Below are positions 52,069 to 61,853 of a stretch of DNA of 64,000 nt, in pieces. Positions within the stretch are counted from its first letter, which is position 1; the number at the start of each line of letters is the position of its first letter. The position numbers and the translations under genes are program-made. The stretch is from Thalassobacter stenotrophicus (lineage in GTDB: Bacteria; Pseudomonadota; Alphaproteobacteria; Rhodobacterales; Rhodobacteraceae), in contig NZ_CYRX01000025.1 of the NCBI RefSeq assembly GCF_001458315.1, positions 124,001-188,000 on the forward strand, given 5' to 3'. The notes under the pieces are model-generated. The model saw only the letters and a program-made list of their open reading frames with translations, did not search any database and was not told the DNA's origin.

Positions 52069-52286
52069 TGGCACACCATACGTGCAGAGCAGGGTCAAGA
52101 ACGCGGCGCAGATCGCAGGACCAAAGACCAAAAGGCAGGTTCATACAGGCAATCCCCATACGCTCTGAAATGGAGACCCGCGCGCAGCGAGCAGACATCC
52201 CCCCAGGTGGCAGCGCATAGGTCAGACCCGGAGACGGGACAGTGACGGCGGATCGGGCAGTGGCAGCAGCTCGATCCGCCGTTTTC
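52069..52286 (+). ncRNA. upsM: UpsM-like leader RNA upstream of mraZ
   Basis: In Rhodobacter sphaeroides the dcw cluster is preceded by a long leader whose promoter-proximal part accumulates as the abundant small RNA UpsM, ended by a rho-independent terminator that lets some polymerase through. The same plan is seen here: about 430 gene-free bases, a plausible promoter, no convincing ORF, a strong terminator at 52245-52286, and mraZ starting about 50 bases later. Primary sequence homology was not tested. The 5' end is predicted. RNase P RNA and 6S RNA were considered and not supported. Confidence 0.65.
52245..52286 (+). terminator. Terminator/attenuator before mraZ
   Basis: ACGGCGGATCG (52245-52255) pairs perfectly with CGATCCGCCGT (52272-52282), followed by TTTTC. 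It stands upstream, not downstream, of the dcw genes, so polymerase must read through it to express the cluster from the leader promoter. A small GGCCCGGCGGGCC hairpin follows at 52293-52305. Confidence 0.9.
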
Positions 52287-52336
52287 ATTCAAGGCCCGGC
52301 GGGCCGAAACATTTGATTGAGGGGCACGCGAGGACA

Positions 52337-52843
52337 GTGATCCGGCGGTTCACAGGGACATCCACCAATAAGGTGGACGCAAAGGGGCGGGTTTCCGTGC
52401 CTGCGCCCTATCGTCGTGTGCTAGAGGCGCTTGACCCCGAATGGTCCGAGGGCAAGCAGCCCAGCGTATACCTTTTTTGGGGTGATCCCCGCGCCAAACA
52501 CCTGACAGCGTATTCTGCCGCCGCAATGCTGGAGATCTGGAAGCAGATCGACCTTTTGCCCCGTGGGTCTGAGGATCGTCGCAGGCTCAACACGCTATAC
52601 TATAAGATGACGTACCACACGACCGTGGATGACAGCGGCCGTCTGACCCTGCCCAAAGAGCTGCGCGACCGGGTTGAGATTACCGACAGTGCCGCATTCA
52701 ACGCAGCCGGTGACACGTTTGAGATCATGCGCCCTGAGGCCGACGCCCCCGCCCAAAACGATTTGGACGCTTGGCTTTTGGCGCAGCCTGATACATTTGA
52801 TCCTGCGTCGTTGCTTCCTCCTCTTCCTCCCGCATCTGAGTAA
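52337..52843 (+). CDS. mraZ: Transcriptional regulator MraZ
   Basis: Ring-forming DNA-binding protein that represses the dcw operon in other bacteria. The GTG at 52337 gives 168 residues and the usual N-terminus RRFTGTSTNKVDAKGRVSVPAPYR; TTG at 52313 is an alternative. Two AbrB-like MraZ repeats are visible, each with a DxxGR core: VDAKGRVSVPAPYR at about 14-27 and VDDSGRLTLPKELR at about 99-112. The C-terminus has a Pro-rich tail. It stands first in the dcw run, with rsmH three bases downstream. Confidence 0.95.
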   Translation: MIRRFTGTSTNKVDAKGRVSVPAPYRRVLEALDPEWSEGKQPSVYLFWGDPRAKHLTAYSAAAMLEIWKQIDLLPRGSEDRRRLNTLYYKMTYHTTVDDSGRLTLPKELRDRVEITDSAAFNAAGDTFEIMRPEADAPAQNDLDAWLLAQPDTFDPASLLPPLPPASE

Positions 52844-52846
52844 TTC

Positions 52847-53818
52847 ATGGCCACTGCCGACCCCCATATCCCCGTCCTCATCGATGCCCTGATCGAGGCG
52901 ACTGCACCCGTGTCGGGCGTTTGGATCGATGGCACGTTCGGTGCGGGCGGCTATACGCGCCGCTTGCTTGAGGCGGGTGCTGATCAGGTCATCGGGCTGG
53001 ACCGTGACCCGATGGTGTTTGAAATGGCCAAGCCATGGGCTGCGGACTATGGCGACCGTCTCAAGATGGTTGAAACAGTGTTTTCCAAGATGGATGAGGT
53101 CAGCGCGCCTGTTGACGGCGTCGTACTGGACCTTGGGGTTTCGTCCATGCAGTTGGACATGGCGGAGCGTGGCTTTTCGTTTATGCGCAGCGGCCCGTTG
53201 GATATGCGCATGGGGCGGGACGGGATCACTGCGGCTGAGCTGATCGATCAAAGCGATGAGGCCCATCTGGCCGACATTCTGCACCACTATGGCGAAGAGC
53301 GCGCGGCGCGCCGCATTGCACGCGCCTTGGTGCGGGATCGCCCGTTTAAGACCACCGCGCAACTTGCGGAAACAATTGAAAAATGTCTGCCACGCAGCAA
53401 ACCTGGGCAAAGCCATCCCGCGACCCGCAGTTTCCAAGCGCTGCGCATCGCGGTGAATGATGAGTTCGGCGAACTTATCCGTGGCCTCGCCGCCGCTGAG
53501 CGTGTGTTGAAGCCGGGCGGTCAATTGGCTGTGGTGACGTTTCACTCGCTTGAGGATCGCGTGGTCAAACGCTTCTTTACCGCACGCTCTGACACAGGCG
53601 GTGGCGGTAGCCGCTACGCCCCCGAGACCGCAGCACGTGAGGCTGAGTTCATCCTGACCCCACGCAAGGCCATCGCTCCGCGTGAAGATGAAGTCGCGCG
53701 CAACCCGCGGGCTCGCTCCGCCCGCTTGCGGGTCGCAAAGCGTACCGAAAAAATGCCTGGGCCGCTGGATGTCTCCAAGATGGCGCTGCCGAAAATCACC
53801 GAAACACAGGGGCTCTAG
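52847..53818 (+). CDS. rsmH: 16S rRNA (cytosine1402-N4)-methyltransferase
   Basis: Methylates N4 of C1402 in 16S rRNA using SAM. The 323-residue protein begins [12 protein letters not shown] and shows the SAM site [29 protein letters not shown], the GPLDMRM segment, [12 protein letters not shown] and [16 protein letters not shown]. It is in the normal dcw position between mraZ and ftsL. Confidence 0.98.
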   Translation: MATADPHIPVLIDALIEATAPVSGVWIDGTFGAGGYTRRLLEAGADQVIGLDRDPMVFEMAKPWAADYGDRLKMVETVFSKMDEVSAPVDGVVLDLGVSSMQLDMAERGFSFMRSGPLDMRMGRDGITAAELIDQSDEAHLADILHHYGEERAARRIARALVRDRPFKTTAQLAETIEKCLPRSKPGQSHPATRSFQALRIAVNDEFGELIRGLAAAERVLKPGGQLAVVTFHSLEDRVVKRFFTARSDTGGGGSRYAPETAAREAEFILTPRKAIAPREDEVARNPRARSARLRVAKRTEKMPGPLDVSKMALPKITETQGL

Positions 53819-53821
53819 GGG

Positions 53822-54247
53822 ATGCGCGGGCTGTTCTACATTCTGTCGATCCTAGGCGTGGTTGGGCTGGCCTATTGGGCCTACCACCAAGGCTATGAAA
53901 CCCGGCAGACCGCCCGCGAGGTTCAGCAGCTTCAACGTGATATCGGCAAGGCGCATGAGCGGTTGGCCGTTTTGCGCGCCGAATGGGCCTATCTCAACCG
54001 CCCCGACCGGCTTCGTGAATTGGCCGAAATGAACTTTGAGCGGTTAGAACTGATGCCGCTGTCCGCCGATCAATTCGGGACCATCGCGCAGGTGGCCTAT
54101 CCGCCCGTCGCCCCACCGGTCGAAACGTTGATGGCAAATTCGTCGGGCCCAAGTGCGCCGCGTGCGGGTCTTGAGCAGGTGCACGGTGCCGATCACCGCT
54201 TGATCGCGCCAGAAAAGCCCGTGACCCAGCCAGAGCAGTTTCCATGA
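53822..54247 (+). CDS. ftsL: Cell division protein FtsL
   Basis: Small bitopic divisome protein. The 141 residues comprise one N-terminal membrane helix (about 4-21), a periplasmic coiled coil (about 25-65; TAREVQQLQRDIGKAHERLAVLRAEWAYL) and a conserved NRPDRLRELAEMNFE segment, then a disordered Pro-rich tail. The position between rsmH and ftsI and the ATGA overlap with ftsI confirm the call. Confidence 0.93.
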   Translation: MRGLFYILSILGVVGLAYWAYHQGYETRQTAREVQQLQRDIGKAHERLAVLRAEWAYLNRPDRLRELAEMNFERLELMPLSADQFGTIAQVAYPPVAPPVETLMANSSGPSAPRAGLEQVHGADHRLIAPEKPVTQPEQFP

Positions 54248-56097
54248 CCGACGACCGCCGCGAAATCGGGGACACCCATGGGCAAACGCCCGAGGCTGAA
54301 CCGTTTGAGCGGCGTACGCCTTTGCGGCCTCTTGCGCGGATTTTGCGCGCCCGGGACCGGGGCCAAAACCCCGATGCGATTGAGCGTGAAAACATCCGTT
54401 CCCGGCACGAAAGCATGCGCGACACCCTGCGCGCCCGCGCCGAAACGCGTTTGTTCGTGGTGGGCATGGCGTTTTTCATCGGCTTTCTGGTGGTCGCAGT
54501 TCGGATGGGGGCCATCGCCTCGACCGAGGCCGAAGAGCCGCGCATTGCCGATAATTCTGGCGCGTCGATCACCGCCGCCCGCGCCGATATCGTGGACCGC
54601 AGCGGCCGCGTGCTGGCCACCAATCTGATCACCAATGCGCTTTATGCGCAGCCACATCACATGATCGACCCGGTAGCCGCCGCCGAGGGACTTGGCCGGA
54701 TTTTCCCCGACCTTGATGTCGAGGACCTGCAAAAGCGCTTCACCGGCAACCGCAAATTTCTGTGGATCAAACGCAATATCTCGCCCGAGCAACAGCAAGC
54801 GGTCCATGATCTGGGTGAGCCGGGCCTGCTGTTCGGCCCCCGTGAGATGCGGTTGTATCCCAACGGGCGCTTGGCTGCGCATGTTTTGGGCGGCGCAGGT
54901 TACGGGCGCGAAGGTGTGCGTGCCGCCGAAGTTGTGGGCCGTGCGGGTATCGAAAAGTCGTTTGACGCCTACCTGCGGGACCCAATCAATGAGGGCAAGC
55001 CCCTCGAATTATCCCTCGATCTGACGATCCAACACACCGTCGAAGAAGTCCTCGATGGTGGTATGCGCTTGCTTAACGCCAAGGGCGCGTCGGCCATTTT
55101 GATGGATATTCACACTGGCGAAGTGATCTCAATCGCGAGCCTGCCTGACTATGATCCCAACGCGCGGCCCGGTCCGGTGCAGGGCACGGATCCATCCCTT
55201 GATCCGACGTTTAATCGCGCGGTGCAGGGGGTCTATGAGCTTGGCTCGACCTTCAAGATTTTCCCCGTGGCGCAGGCGATGGAACTGGGCATGGTCGCGC
55301 CCGAGACGATCATCGACATCAAGGGTCCCATCCGGGTTGGCGGGTTCCGCATTCGCGATTATCGCAACTACGGCAATGAGCTGTCGGTGTCGGATATCAT
55401 CGTGAAATCTTCAAACATCGGCACCGCTCGGATCGCGATGGAGATCGGCCCGGAACGGCAACAAGATTTCCTGCGTCGCCTCGGCTTTTTTGAACCGACT
55501 GATTTTGAACTGATCGAATCCGCGACAGGTCGGCCGCTGTTGCCCAATCCGTGGCGCACGGTGAACACGATGACGATCAGCTATGGCCACGGCCTATCCG
55601 CGTCGCCTTTGCACCTTGCGGCGGCCTATGCCAGCACCCTGAACGGTGGCACGTTGATCAAGCCGACGCTTCTGCGCCAAGACGGCCCCCAAAACGGAGA
55701 GCGCCTGATCTCGGAGGAAGTGTCCGCCGCGACCCGCGAAATGCTGCGCGACGTTGTTGTCAGCGAAAAGGGGACGGCCTCGATGGCGCGTATGCCTCTT
55801 TATACGGTGGGCGGCAAAACCGGGACGGCGGACAAACCCAATCCGCGCGGAGGCTATTACGAAGACAAGGTGATCACAAACTTTGCATCGGTCTTTCCTG
55901 CGCTGGACCCGAAATATGTGCTGGTCGTCACACTGGACGAGCCAGAGGATCGCACCGGGCCTGAGCCACGCCGCACCGCTGGCTGGACGGCCGTGCCTGT
56001 AGCTGCGGCGATTATTTCGCGCGTCGCACCCTTGTTGGGGCTGCGGCCGGATATTGAACCCTCCGGGGCATTCGCGCTACCAGTGGCGGCGAACTGA
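54244..56097 (+). CDS. ftsI: Division-specific peptidoglycan transpeptidase FtsI (PBP3)
   Basis: Class B penicillin-binding protein, 617 residues. A cytosolic Arg-rich N-terminus, one membrane helix (about 70-90), a pedestal domain, and the transpeptidase domain with the SxxK active serine S335 (STFK), the SxN motif S389-N391 and KTG at 525-527 (GGKTGTAD). It crosslinks septal peptidoglycan together with FtsW, which is not in this window. It overlaps ftsL by four bases. Confidence 0.97.
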   Translation: MTDDRREIGDTHGQTPEAEPFERRTPLRPLARILRARDRGQNPDAIERENIRSRHESMRDTLRARAETRLFVVGMAFFIGFLVVAVRMGAIASTEAEEPRIADNSGASITAARADIVDRSGRVLATNLITNALYAQPHHMIDPVAAAEGLGRIFPDLDVEDLQKRFTGNRKFLWIKRNISPEQQQAVHDLGEPGLLFGPREMRLYPNGRLAAHVLGGAGYGREGVRAAEVVGRAGIEKSFDAYLRDPINEGKPLELSLDLTIQHTVEEVLDGGMRLLNAKGASAILMDIHTGEVISIASLPDYDPNARPGPVQGTDPSLDPTFNRAVQGVYELGSTFKIFPVAQAMELGMVAPETIIDIKGPIRVGGFRIRDYRNYGNELSVSDIIVKSSNIGTARIAMEIGPERQQDFLRRLGFFEPTDFELIESATGRPLLPNPWRTVNTMTISYGHGLSASPLHLAAAYASTLNGGTLIKPTLLRQDGPQNGERLISEEVSAATREMLRDVVVSEKGTASMARMPLYTVGGKTGTADKPNPRGGYYEDKVITNFASVFPALDPKYVLVVTLDEPEDRTGPEPRRTAGWTAVPVAAAIISRVAPLLGLRPDIEPSGAFALPVAAN

Positions 56098-56118
56098 ACG
56101 CACGACAAGGGGCGGCTT

Positions 56119-57606
56119 GTGGCACACGACAAGGGCAAGAGGCTCTCGGATTTAGGGATGCAGGCACGCGGTGGCGCGGCCCCCGTGATCACCGGGATTT
56201 CGGTAGACAGCAGGACGGTTAAGCCGGGGCATCTGTTCGCGGCATTGCCGGGCAGTCGAGTGCATGGTGCGACGTTCATCCAATATGCATTGCGTATGGG
56301 GGCAGTGGCCGTTTTGACGGACGCAAAGGGGGCGCAGATCGCCGCCGCCGAGATCGCGGAACATGACCCTGCGGTGGTAATCGCTGAGGACCCGCGTGGT
56401 GTTCTTGCAGGGGCAGCGGCCCTGTTTTTCGGTGGCCAGCCCGAGACGATGGTCGCGATCACCGGCACCAATGGCAAAACGTCGGTCGCCAGCTTTACCC
56501 GCCAATTGTGGGAGGCCTTGGGCCTGTCAGCGGCCAACATCGGCACCACCGGTGTTGAGGGCGCGTTTTCCGCCCCCGGCGTGCACACCACGCCCGAACC
56601 GATCACCTTGCACCGGGTGTTGTCCGAGATGGCTCGCGCAGGCGTGACCCACGCCGCGATGGAGGCATCAAGCCACGGTCTGGACCAGCGGCGCATGGAT
56701 GCGGTGCATCTGGCGGCGGCGGGATTTACGAATTTCACCCAAGATCATCTGGATTACCACGGCACGTTTGACGCGTACTTCGCGGCCAAATCGGGTCTTT
56801 TCATGCGGGTGCTGCCCGAAAATGCCGTGGCCGTTTTGAACCTTGATGACCCAAAGGTCGCGACACTTGTCGCGCAGGTTGAGGCGCGCGGCCAAGAGGT
56901 GCTTGGCGTCGGGCATGGGCCTGATGCGCGGCTGCGCCTGCGGGCACAACGGTTCGATGCGACGGGCCAAGAGGTGCTGTTTGACTGGCAGGGGGCGTCG
57001 CATCAAGTGCGGCTCAATCTGATTGGCGGGTTCCAAGCGGCGAATGCGCTGATGGCCGCGGCTTTGGTGATTGCGGGTGGTGAACCCGCCGCTGAGGTGT
57101 TCGCAGCCTTGCCAAAGCTGGGCACTGTACGCGGCCGGATGCAAAAGGCGGCGGTGCGTGAAAACGGGGCGGCGGTGTTTGTCGATTACGCTCATACGCC
57201 GGACGCCGTTGAAACCGCGCTTCGCGCACTGCGGCCCCACGTGATGGGGCGCATCATTGCGATTGTGGGCGCGGGCGGGGACCGCGATACCGGCAAGCGG
57301 CCCTTGATGGGGGCTGCGGCCGCTGCTCATGCGGATGTGGTCTTTGTGACCGATGACAACCCACGCTCCGAAGATCCTGGGGTGATCCGTGCCGCCGTAA
57401 TGGAAGGCGCGCCCGAGGCGACTGAGGTTGCGGACCGGGCTGAGGCGATCCTGCGCGGCGTAGATGCGCTTGGCCCCGGCGACGCGCTGTTGATCGCGGG
57501 CAAGGGGCACGAAACCGGACAAATCGTTGGCGACGACGTTTTGCCGTTTGATGATGTGGAACAGGCAAGTGTGGCGGTGGCCGCGCTTGATGGGGGGCTG
57601 GCATGA
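56119..57606 (+). CDS. murE: UDP-MurNAc-tripeptide synthetase (meso-DAP adding)
   Basis: Adds meso-diaminopimelate to UDP-MurNAc-L-Ala-D-Glu. It starts at GTG (56119). The 495-residue Mur ligase has the ATP site ITGTNGKTS (114-122), the ASSHGLDQRRMD region, a carbamylated-lysine segment and the DNPR motif at 413-416, which selects meso-DAP rather than lysine. It overlaps murF by ATGA. Confidence 0.97.
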   Translation: MAHDKGKRLSDLGMQARGGAAPVITGISVDSRTVKPGHLFAALPGSRVHGATFIQYALRMGAVAVLTDAKGAQIAAAEIAEHDPAVVIAEDPRGVLAGAAALFFGGQPETMVAITGTNGKTSVASFTRQLWEALGLSAANIGTTGVEGAFSAPGVHTTPEPITLHRVLSEMARAGVTHAAMEASSHGLDQRRMDAVHLAAAGFTNFTQDHLDYHGTFDAYFAAKSGLFMRVLPENAVAVLNLDDPKVATLVAQVEARGQEVLGVGHGPDARLRLRAQRFDATGQEVLFDWQGASHQVRLNLIGGFQAANALMAAALVIAGGEPAAEVFAALPKLGTVRGRMQKAAVRENGAAVFVDYAHTPDAVETALRALRPHVMGRIIAIVGAGGDRDTGKRPLMGAAAAAHADVVFVTDDNPRSEDPGVIRAAVMEGAPEATEVADRAEAILRGVDALGPGDALLIAGKGHETGQIVGDDVLPFDDVEQASVAVAALDGGLA

Positions 57607-59018
57607 CACTTTGGACCGCCCAAGAGGCAGCGGCCGCAACTGGGGGCGAGGCGCGCGGCGATTGGGCCGTTTCCGGCCTGTCGATCGATACCCGCACGCT
57701 TGAGCCGGGGGATTTGTTCATCGCGCTCAAGGCCGCGCGCGACGGGCATGATTTCGTGGCCGATGCACTTGGCAAAGGGGCGGGGGCGGCATTGGTGTCG
57801 CGTGTTCCAGAGGGTGTGGCGGATGACGCTCCCCTTTTGGTGGTGGCGGATGTGCAATCCGCGCTCGAGGATTTGGCACGTGCTGCGCGGGCGCGCACAT
57901 CGGCCAAGGTCATTGCGATTACGGGTTCGGTTGGCAAAACCTCTACCAAGGACATGATGGCCCATGCGCTGCGCCCGCAGGCCAAGGTTCACGCGGCGGA
58001 GAAAAGCTATAACAACCATTGGGGCGTGCCGCTGACATTGGCGCGGATGCCGCGCGACGCCGCCTACGCCGTGATCGAGATCGGGATGAACCACCCCGGC
58101 GAAATCGCGCCTTTGTCGGCGTTGGCCCGCCCGCACGTGGCCGTCGTGACGACGGTTGGCCCTGTGCACCTAGAGGCATTTGAAGACGGCGTGCCGGGGA
58201 TCGCTCGTGAAAAGGCCGCGATCTTTAGTGGCCTGATTGAGAGCGGCGTCGCGATCTATAATGCGGACTTGGATGTCAGCCCGATTTTGGCGCAGATTGC
58301 AGGCGCTGAGGCCGTGTCCTTTGGCGAAAGCGATGGGTGCGATTGGCGTCTGACTGCTCTGACGGCGGGTGCGGCTGGCATTAATTGCGTCGCGCAAGCA
58401 GCTGAAGGCAAAATATTTTTCAAGTTGGCGGCGCAAGGCGTACACTTTGGTACAAATGCGCTGAGCGTTCTGGCGGCTTGCCACGCTGCGGGGGCGGACT
58501 TGGCGCAATGCACCCTCGCGCTTGGCTCGTGGACACCGCCAGCGGGGCGCGGCGCGCGGATATTTGTCTCGCTTGATCCGGCACATCCAGAGCTGGGCAT
58601 CGACCTGATTGATGACGCCTATAACGCCAATCCGTCTTCGGTCGGTGCGGGGCTTGCGCTTTTGGCGGCGAGCACGCCGGGGCCGGGCGGGCGGCTCATC
58701 GCAATCCTTGGGGATATGAAAGAGCTTGGCCCAACCGAAGTCGCGATGCACGCCGACTTGGCTCGCCACCCTGCGATGGACGCAATCGACACCGTTCATT
58801 GCGTCGGTCCGTTGATGGGCGCGCTTCATGCGGAGCTGCCGGGCGATCAACAGGGGCAACATACACCAGATGCGGCCACGCTTGCCGGACAGGCCCATCA
58901 TCTCGTTGGCCCCCACGATATCGTGTTGGTAAAGGGCTCTTTGTCCATGAATATGGCCCTTCTTGTTGACGCCATCGCGGAATTGGGTCACTCCGAAGGG
59001 GCTAATTCAAAGAGGTAG
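57603..59018 (+). CDS. murF: UDP-MurNAc-tripeptide:D-Ala-D-Ala ligase
   Basis: Attaches D-Ala-D-Ala to complete the UDP-MurNAc-pentapeptide. The 471-residue protein has the P-loop [13 protein letters not shown] (about 106), [31 protein letters not shown] and the C-domain [15 protein letters not shown]. It starts inside the murE stop (ATGA), and mraY follows after five bases. Confidence 0.97.
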   Translation: MTLWTAQEAAAATGGEARGDWAVSGLSIDTRTLEPGDLFIALKAARDGHDFVADALGKGAGAALVSRVPEGVADDAPLLVVADVQSALEDLARAARARTSAKVIAITGSVGKTSTKDMMAHALRPQAKVHAAEKSYNNHWGVPLTLARMPRDAAYAVIEIGMNHPGEIAPLSALARPHVAVVTTVGPVHLEAFEDGVPGIAREKAAIFSGLIESGVAIYNADLDVSPILAQIAGAEAVSFGESDGCDWRLTALTAGAAGINCVAQAAEGKIFFKLAAQGVHFGTNALSVLAACHAAGADLAQCTLALGSWTPPAGRGARIFVSLDPAHPELGIDLIDDAYNANPSSVGAGLALLAASTPGPGGRLIAILGDMKELGPTEVAMHADLARHPAMDAIDTVHCVGPLMGALHAELPGDQQGQHTPDAATLAGQAHHLVGPHDIVLVKGSLSMNMALLVDAIAELGHSEGANSKR

Positions 59019-59023
59019 ATGCG

Positions 59024-60106
59024 ATGTTATTCTGGTTGACTGAGTTTTCCGACGGCGGAGACGTCTTCAACCTGTTTCGCTATATTACCTTCCGGGCCGG
59101 GGGCGCGTTCTTTACGGCGCTCATTTTTGGGTTCCTGTTCGGGCGTCCGCTGATCAACCTGCTGCGCCGTCGCCAATCCAATGGCCAACCCATCCGCGAC
59201 GATGGCCCCGAAAGCCACTTTGCCAAGGCGGGCACTCCGACCATGGGCGGCGTTCTGATCTTGGGCGCGGTGTGCCTGTCGACGCTGATGTGGGCACGGT
59301 TGGACAATGCCTATGTTTGGATCACGCTGTTGGTGACCATGGCGTTTGGCGCGATTGGCTTTGTGGATGATTACGCCAAGGTCTCAGCGGGCAACACCAA
59401 GGGCGTTTCTGGCAAAATCAGGCTGGCTCTTGGGTTTACCATCGCCGCTGTTGCAGCCGTCAGCGCGATGCTGCTGCACCCCGAAACGCTGTCGGGATAC
59501 CTGGCCGTGCCCGTGTTCAAAGACGTGCTATTGAACCTTGGCTGGTTTTTTGTGCCGTTTGTGATGATTGTGATCGTCGGTTCCGCAAATGCGGTGAACC
59601 TGACGGACGGTCTGGACGGGCTTGCCATTATGCCGGTGATGATTGCGGCGGGCACGCTGGGCGTGATTGCCTATGCGGTCGGTCGGGTCGATTTCACCTC
59701 ATACCTTGATGTGCATTACGTGCCGGGCACGGGCGAGTTGTTGATTTTCGCCGCCGGGTTGATTGGCGGGGGCCTTGGGTTTTTGTGGTACAACGCCCCG
59801 CCTGCTGCCGTGTTCATGGGCGACACAGGCTCTCTGGCCCTTGGTGGCGCGCTGGGAACCATCGCCGTTATCACCAAGCATGAGCTGGTCTGGGCGGTCA
59901 TTGGTGGTCTGTTCGTGATTGAGGCCTTGTCGGTCATCATCCAAGTGCTCTACTTCAAGCGCACCGGTAAACGCGTTTTCCTGATGGCTCCGATCCACCA
60001 CCATTTTGAGAAAAAGGGCTGGGCCGAGCCGCAGGTTGTGATCCGGTTTTGGATCATCTCGCTGATCCTCGCGCTGATCGGTTTGGCGACGCTCAAAATC
60101 CGCTAG
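59024..60106 (+). CDS. mraY: Phospho-MurNAc-pentapeptide translocase
   Basis: Integral membrane enzyme making lipid I from UDP-MurNAc-pentapeptide and undecaprenyl phosphate. The 360 residues carry about ten helices and the conserved catalytic motifs [35 protein letters not shown] and [17 protein letters not shown] precedes the ATG. The gap to murD (108 bases) is larger than others in the run and might hold an internal promoter, though I could not define one. Confidence 0.98.
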   Translation: MLFWLTEFSDGGDVFNLFRYITFRAGGAFFTALIFGFLFGRPLINLLRRRQSNGQPIRDDGPESHFAKAGTPTMGGVLILGAVCLSTLMWARLDNAYVWITLLVTMAFGAIGFVDDYAKVSAGNTKGVSGKIRLALGFTIAAVAAVSAMLLHPETLSGYLAVPVFKDVLLNLGWFFVPFVMIVIVGSANAVNLTDGLDGLAIMPVMIAAGTLGVIAYAVGRVDFTSYLDVHYVPGTGELLIFAAGLIGGGLGFLWYNAPPAAVFMGDTGSLALGGALGTIAVITKHELVWAVIGGLFVIEALSVIIQVLYFKRTGKRVFLMAPIHHHFEKKGWAEPQVVIRFWIISLILALIGLATLKIR

Positions 60107-60214
60107 GATTGGCGTTTGCGGCTGACTTGATCCAACGCCTTTCCCGGGCCAATCTGCGCCTAGATCTAGAGGGTCCCCTGATATGATTTTCAATACAGCC
60201 AAAGGTGCGCGCGT

Positions 60215-61624
60215 ATGATCCCGGTCACTGGTTTTGTGGGCGAAACGGTTGCAGTTCTTGGCCTTGGCCGGTCGGGCCTTTCTGCGGCGCGCGCGCTGCG
60301 GGCTGGGGGGGCTGAGGTCATCGCGTGGGACGACGGCGAAGCCGGGCGCGCCGCCGCAGAGGCTGAGGGCTTTGTCCTGCGCGATCTGTCCAAGCAGGGC
60401 GCTTTGGATGCTGTGACTTGGTTGGTTACGTCACCGGGCATTCCTCACCTGTACCCTGCGCCGCACCCCGCGATCGCCAATGCCCTGCGCGCAGGGGTGC
60501 CAGTGGACAATGATATCGGCTTGTTTTTCCGCTCCCTCGGGCAGGGCACTTGGAGCGAGATGGAGCAGCCCCCCCGGGTCGTCGCAATCACGGGCTCGAA
60601 CGGTAAATCCACCACATCTGCGCTGCTCCATCACATCCTGACGGAGGCTGGTCGCCCGGCGGAACTGGCAGGAAACATCGGGCGTGGCGTTCTGGATCTG
60701 GACCCGCCTGAGGACGGTGCGGTCATTGTGCTGGAGCTGTCGAGCTATCAAACCGAGCTTGCGCGCTCTTTGACGCCGGACGTTGCAGTCTTTACCAACC
60801 TGTCGCCCGATCACCTTGATCGGCATTACGGTATGGGCGGGTATTTCGCGGCCAAGCGTCGTTTGTTTGCCGAAGGTGGACCGGACCGGGCCGTTATTGG
60901 CGTGGACGATCTAGAAGGCCTGTTTTTGGCGGGGCAACTGGCCGAAGGTGCCGCTGATGATCGGGTGATCCGCATCTCAAATACCCAAAAGCTGGGCGGT
61001 CCGGGGTGGACGGTTACGGCCCGCAAAGGGTTCCTGAGCGAGATGCGCAAAGGTCGGCAAGTCGCCTCGATTGATCTGCGCAAAATCGCGGGCTTGCCCG
61101 GGGCGCATAACCACCAGAATGCTTGTGCGGCCTACGCGGCTGCGCGTGCATTGGGGCTTGGGCCACGCGACATTGAAAAGGGGCTGCACAACTATCCCGG
61201 CCTACCGCACCGTTCACAGGTGATCGCGCAGCGGGACGGTTTGACCTTTGTTAACGACAGCAAGGCCACCAACGCCGATGCCGCTGCCCAAGCGCTTGCG
61301 GCTTTTCCAAAGGTGCGTTGGATTTGTGGTGGGCTGCAAAAGGAAGGCGGGCTTGATGTTCTCAGGCCGCATCTGGGTCATGTCGTCAAAGCCTATGTCA
61401 TTGGGCGCGAGGCTGCGGCGTTTGGGTTGCAGCTGGGGGATGTGCCGCAAGATATCTGTGGTGACATGGAAACGGCAGTGGTCCGTGCCAGCGCCGAGGC
61501 CCAACCGGGGGAGGTCGTGCTCCTTGCACCGGCAGCGGCCAGCTTTGACCAATATGATAGCTTTGAACGCCGGGGCGCGCATTTTACCGCCCTTGTTTTG
61601 GGCGAAACACCGCAGGCCGAATAG
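60215..61624 (+). CDS. murD: UDP-MurNAc-L-Ala:D-Glu ligase
   Basis: Adds D-glutamate to UDP-MurNAc-L-alanine. The 469 residues show the N-terminal Rossmann motif [18 protein letters not shown]-loop [35 protein letters not shown], and the C-terminal [13 protein letters not shown] and [17 protein letters not shown]. It is the last dcw gene present; ftsW and murG, expected next, do not follow. Confidence 0.97.
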   Translation: MIPVTGFVGETVAVLGLGRSGLSAARALRAGGAEVIAWDDGEAGRAAAEAEGFVLRDLSKQGALDAVTWLVTSPGIPHLYPAPHPAIANALRAGVPVDNDIGLFFRSLGQGTWSEMEQPPRVVAITGSNGKSTTSALLHHILTEAGRPAELAGNIGRGVLDLDPPEDGAVIVLELSSYQTELARSLTPDVAVFTNLSPDHLDRHYGMGGYFAAKRRLFAEGGPDRAVIGVDDLEGLFLAGQLAEGAADDRVIRISNTQKLGGPGWTVTARKGFLSEMRKGRQVASIDLRKIAGLPGAHNHQNACAAYAAARALGLGPRDIEKGLHNYPGLPHRSQVIAQRDGLTFVNDSKATNADAAAQALAAFPKVRWICGGLQKEGGLDVLRPHLGHVVKAYVIGREAAAFGLQLGDVPQDICGDMETAVVRASAEAQPGEVVLLAPAAASFDQYDSFERRGAHFTALVLGETPQAE

Positions 61625-61853
61625 GCCGCGATCCGCCATCCAAAAAGGCGGGCGCGGGACCTCTTGCGCCTGATCCCTAGCGCCGCTATACGGCGAGGGT
61701 CTTTGGGTCAGGAGTTTTCTGGCCCATTTATCGTTGCACCCTGATGTCAAATCTTAACGGCATCACGAGTATAGGGTGCCAAGACCAACCCCAAAGACCG
61801 GCGGAGACAACCGCACGGCCAGTAAACCCAGATGAATAGGAACCGAGAGCCAC
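61625..61853. other. murD-rpsA junction and rpsA leader
   Basis: About 230 bases. A CCGCC...GGCGG repeat (about 61634-61653) and a GCCGctataCGGC hairpin (about 61683-61695) stand after murD; neither has a U-run. A TATAGG element at about 61771-61776 may be the rpsA -10. The leader before rpsA is purine-rich (GGAACCGAGAG) near the ATG. The synteny of the dcw cluster breaks here. Confidence 0.45.

Noticed and set aside
52048-52245. 65-codon plus-strand ORF inside the dcw leader
   Set aside because: No ribosome-binding site or hydrophobic or family features; it lies within the proposed small RNA and ends at its terminator stem.
51880-52336. RNase P RNA or 6S RNA in the gap before mraZ
   Set aside because: The conserved RNase P core sequences and the 6S central bubble are not recognisable. 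The promoter-leader-terminator layout fits an UpsM-like RNA better.
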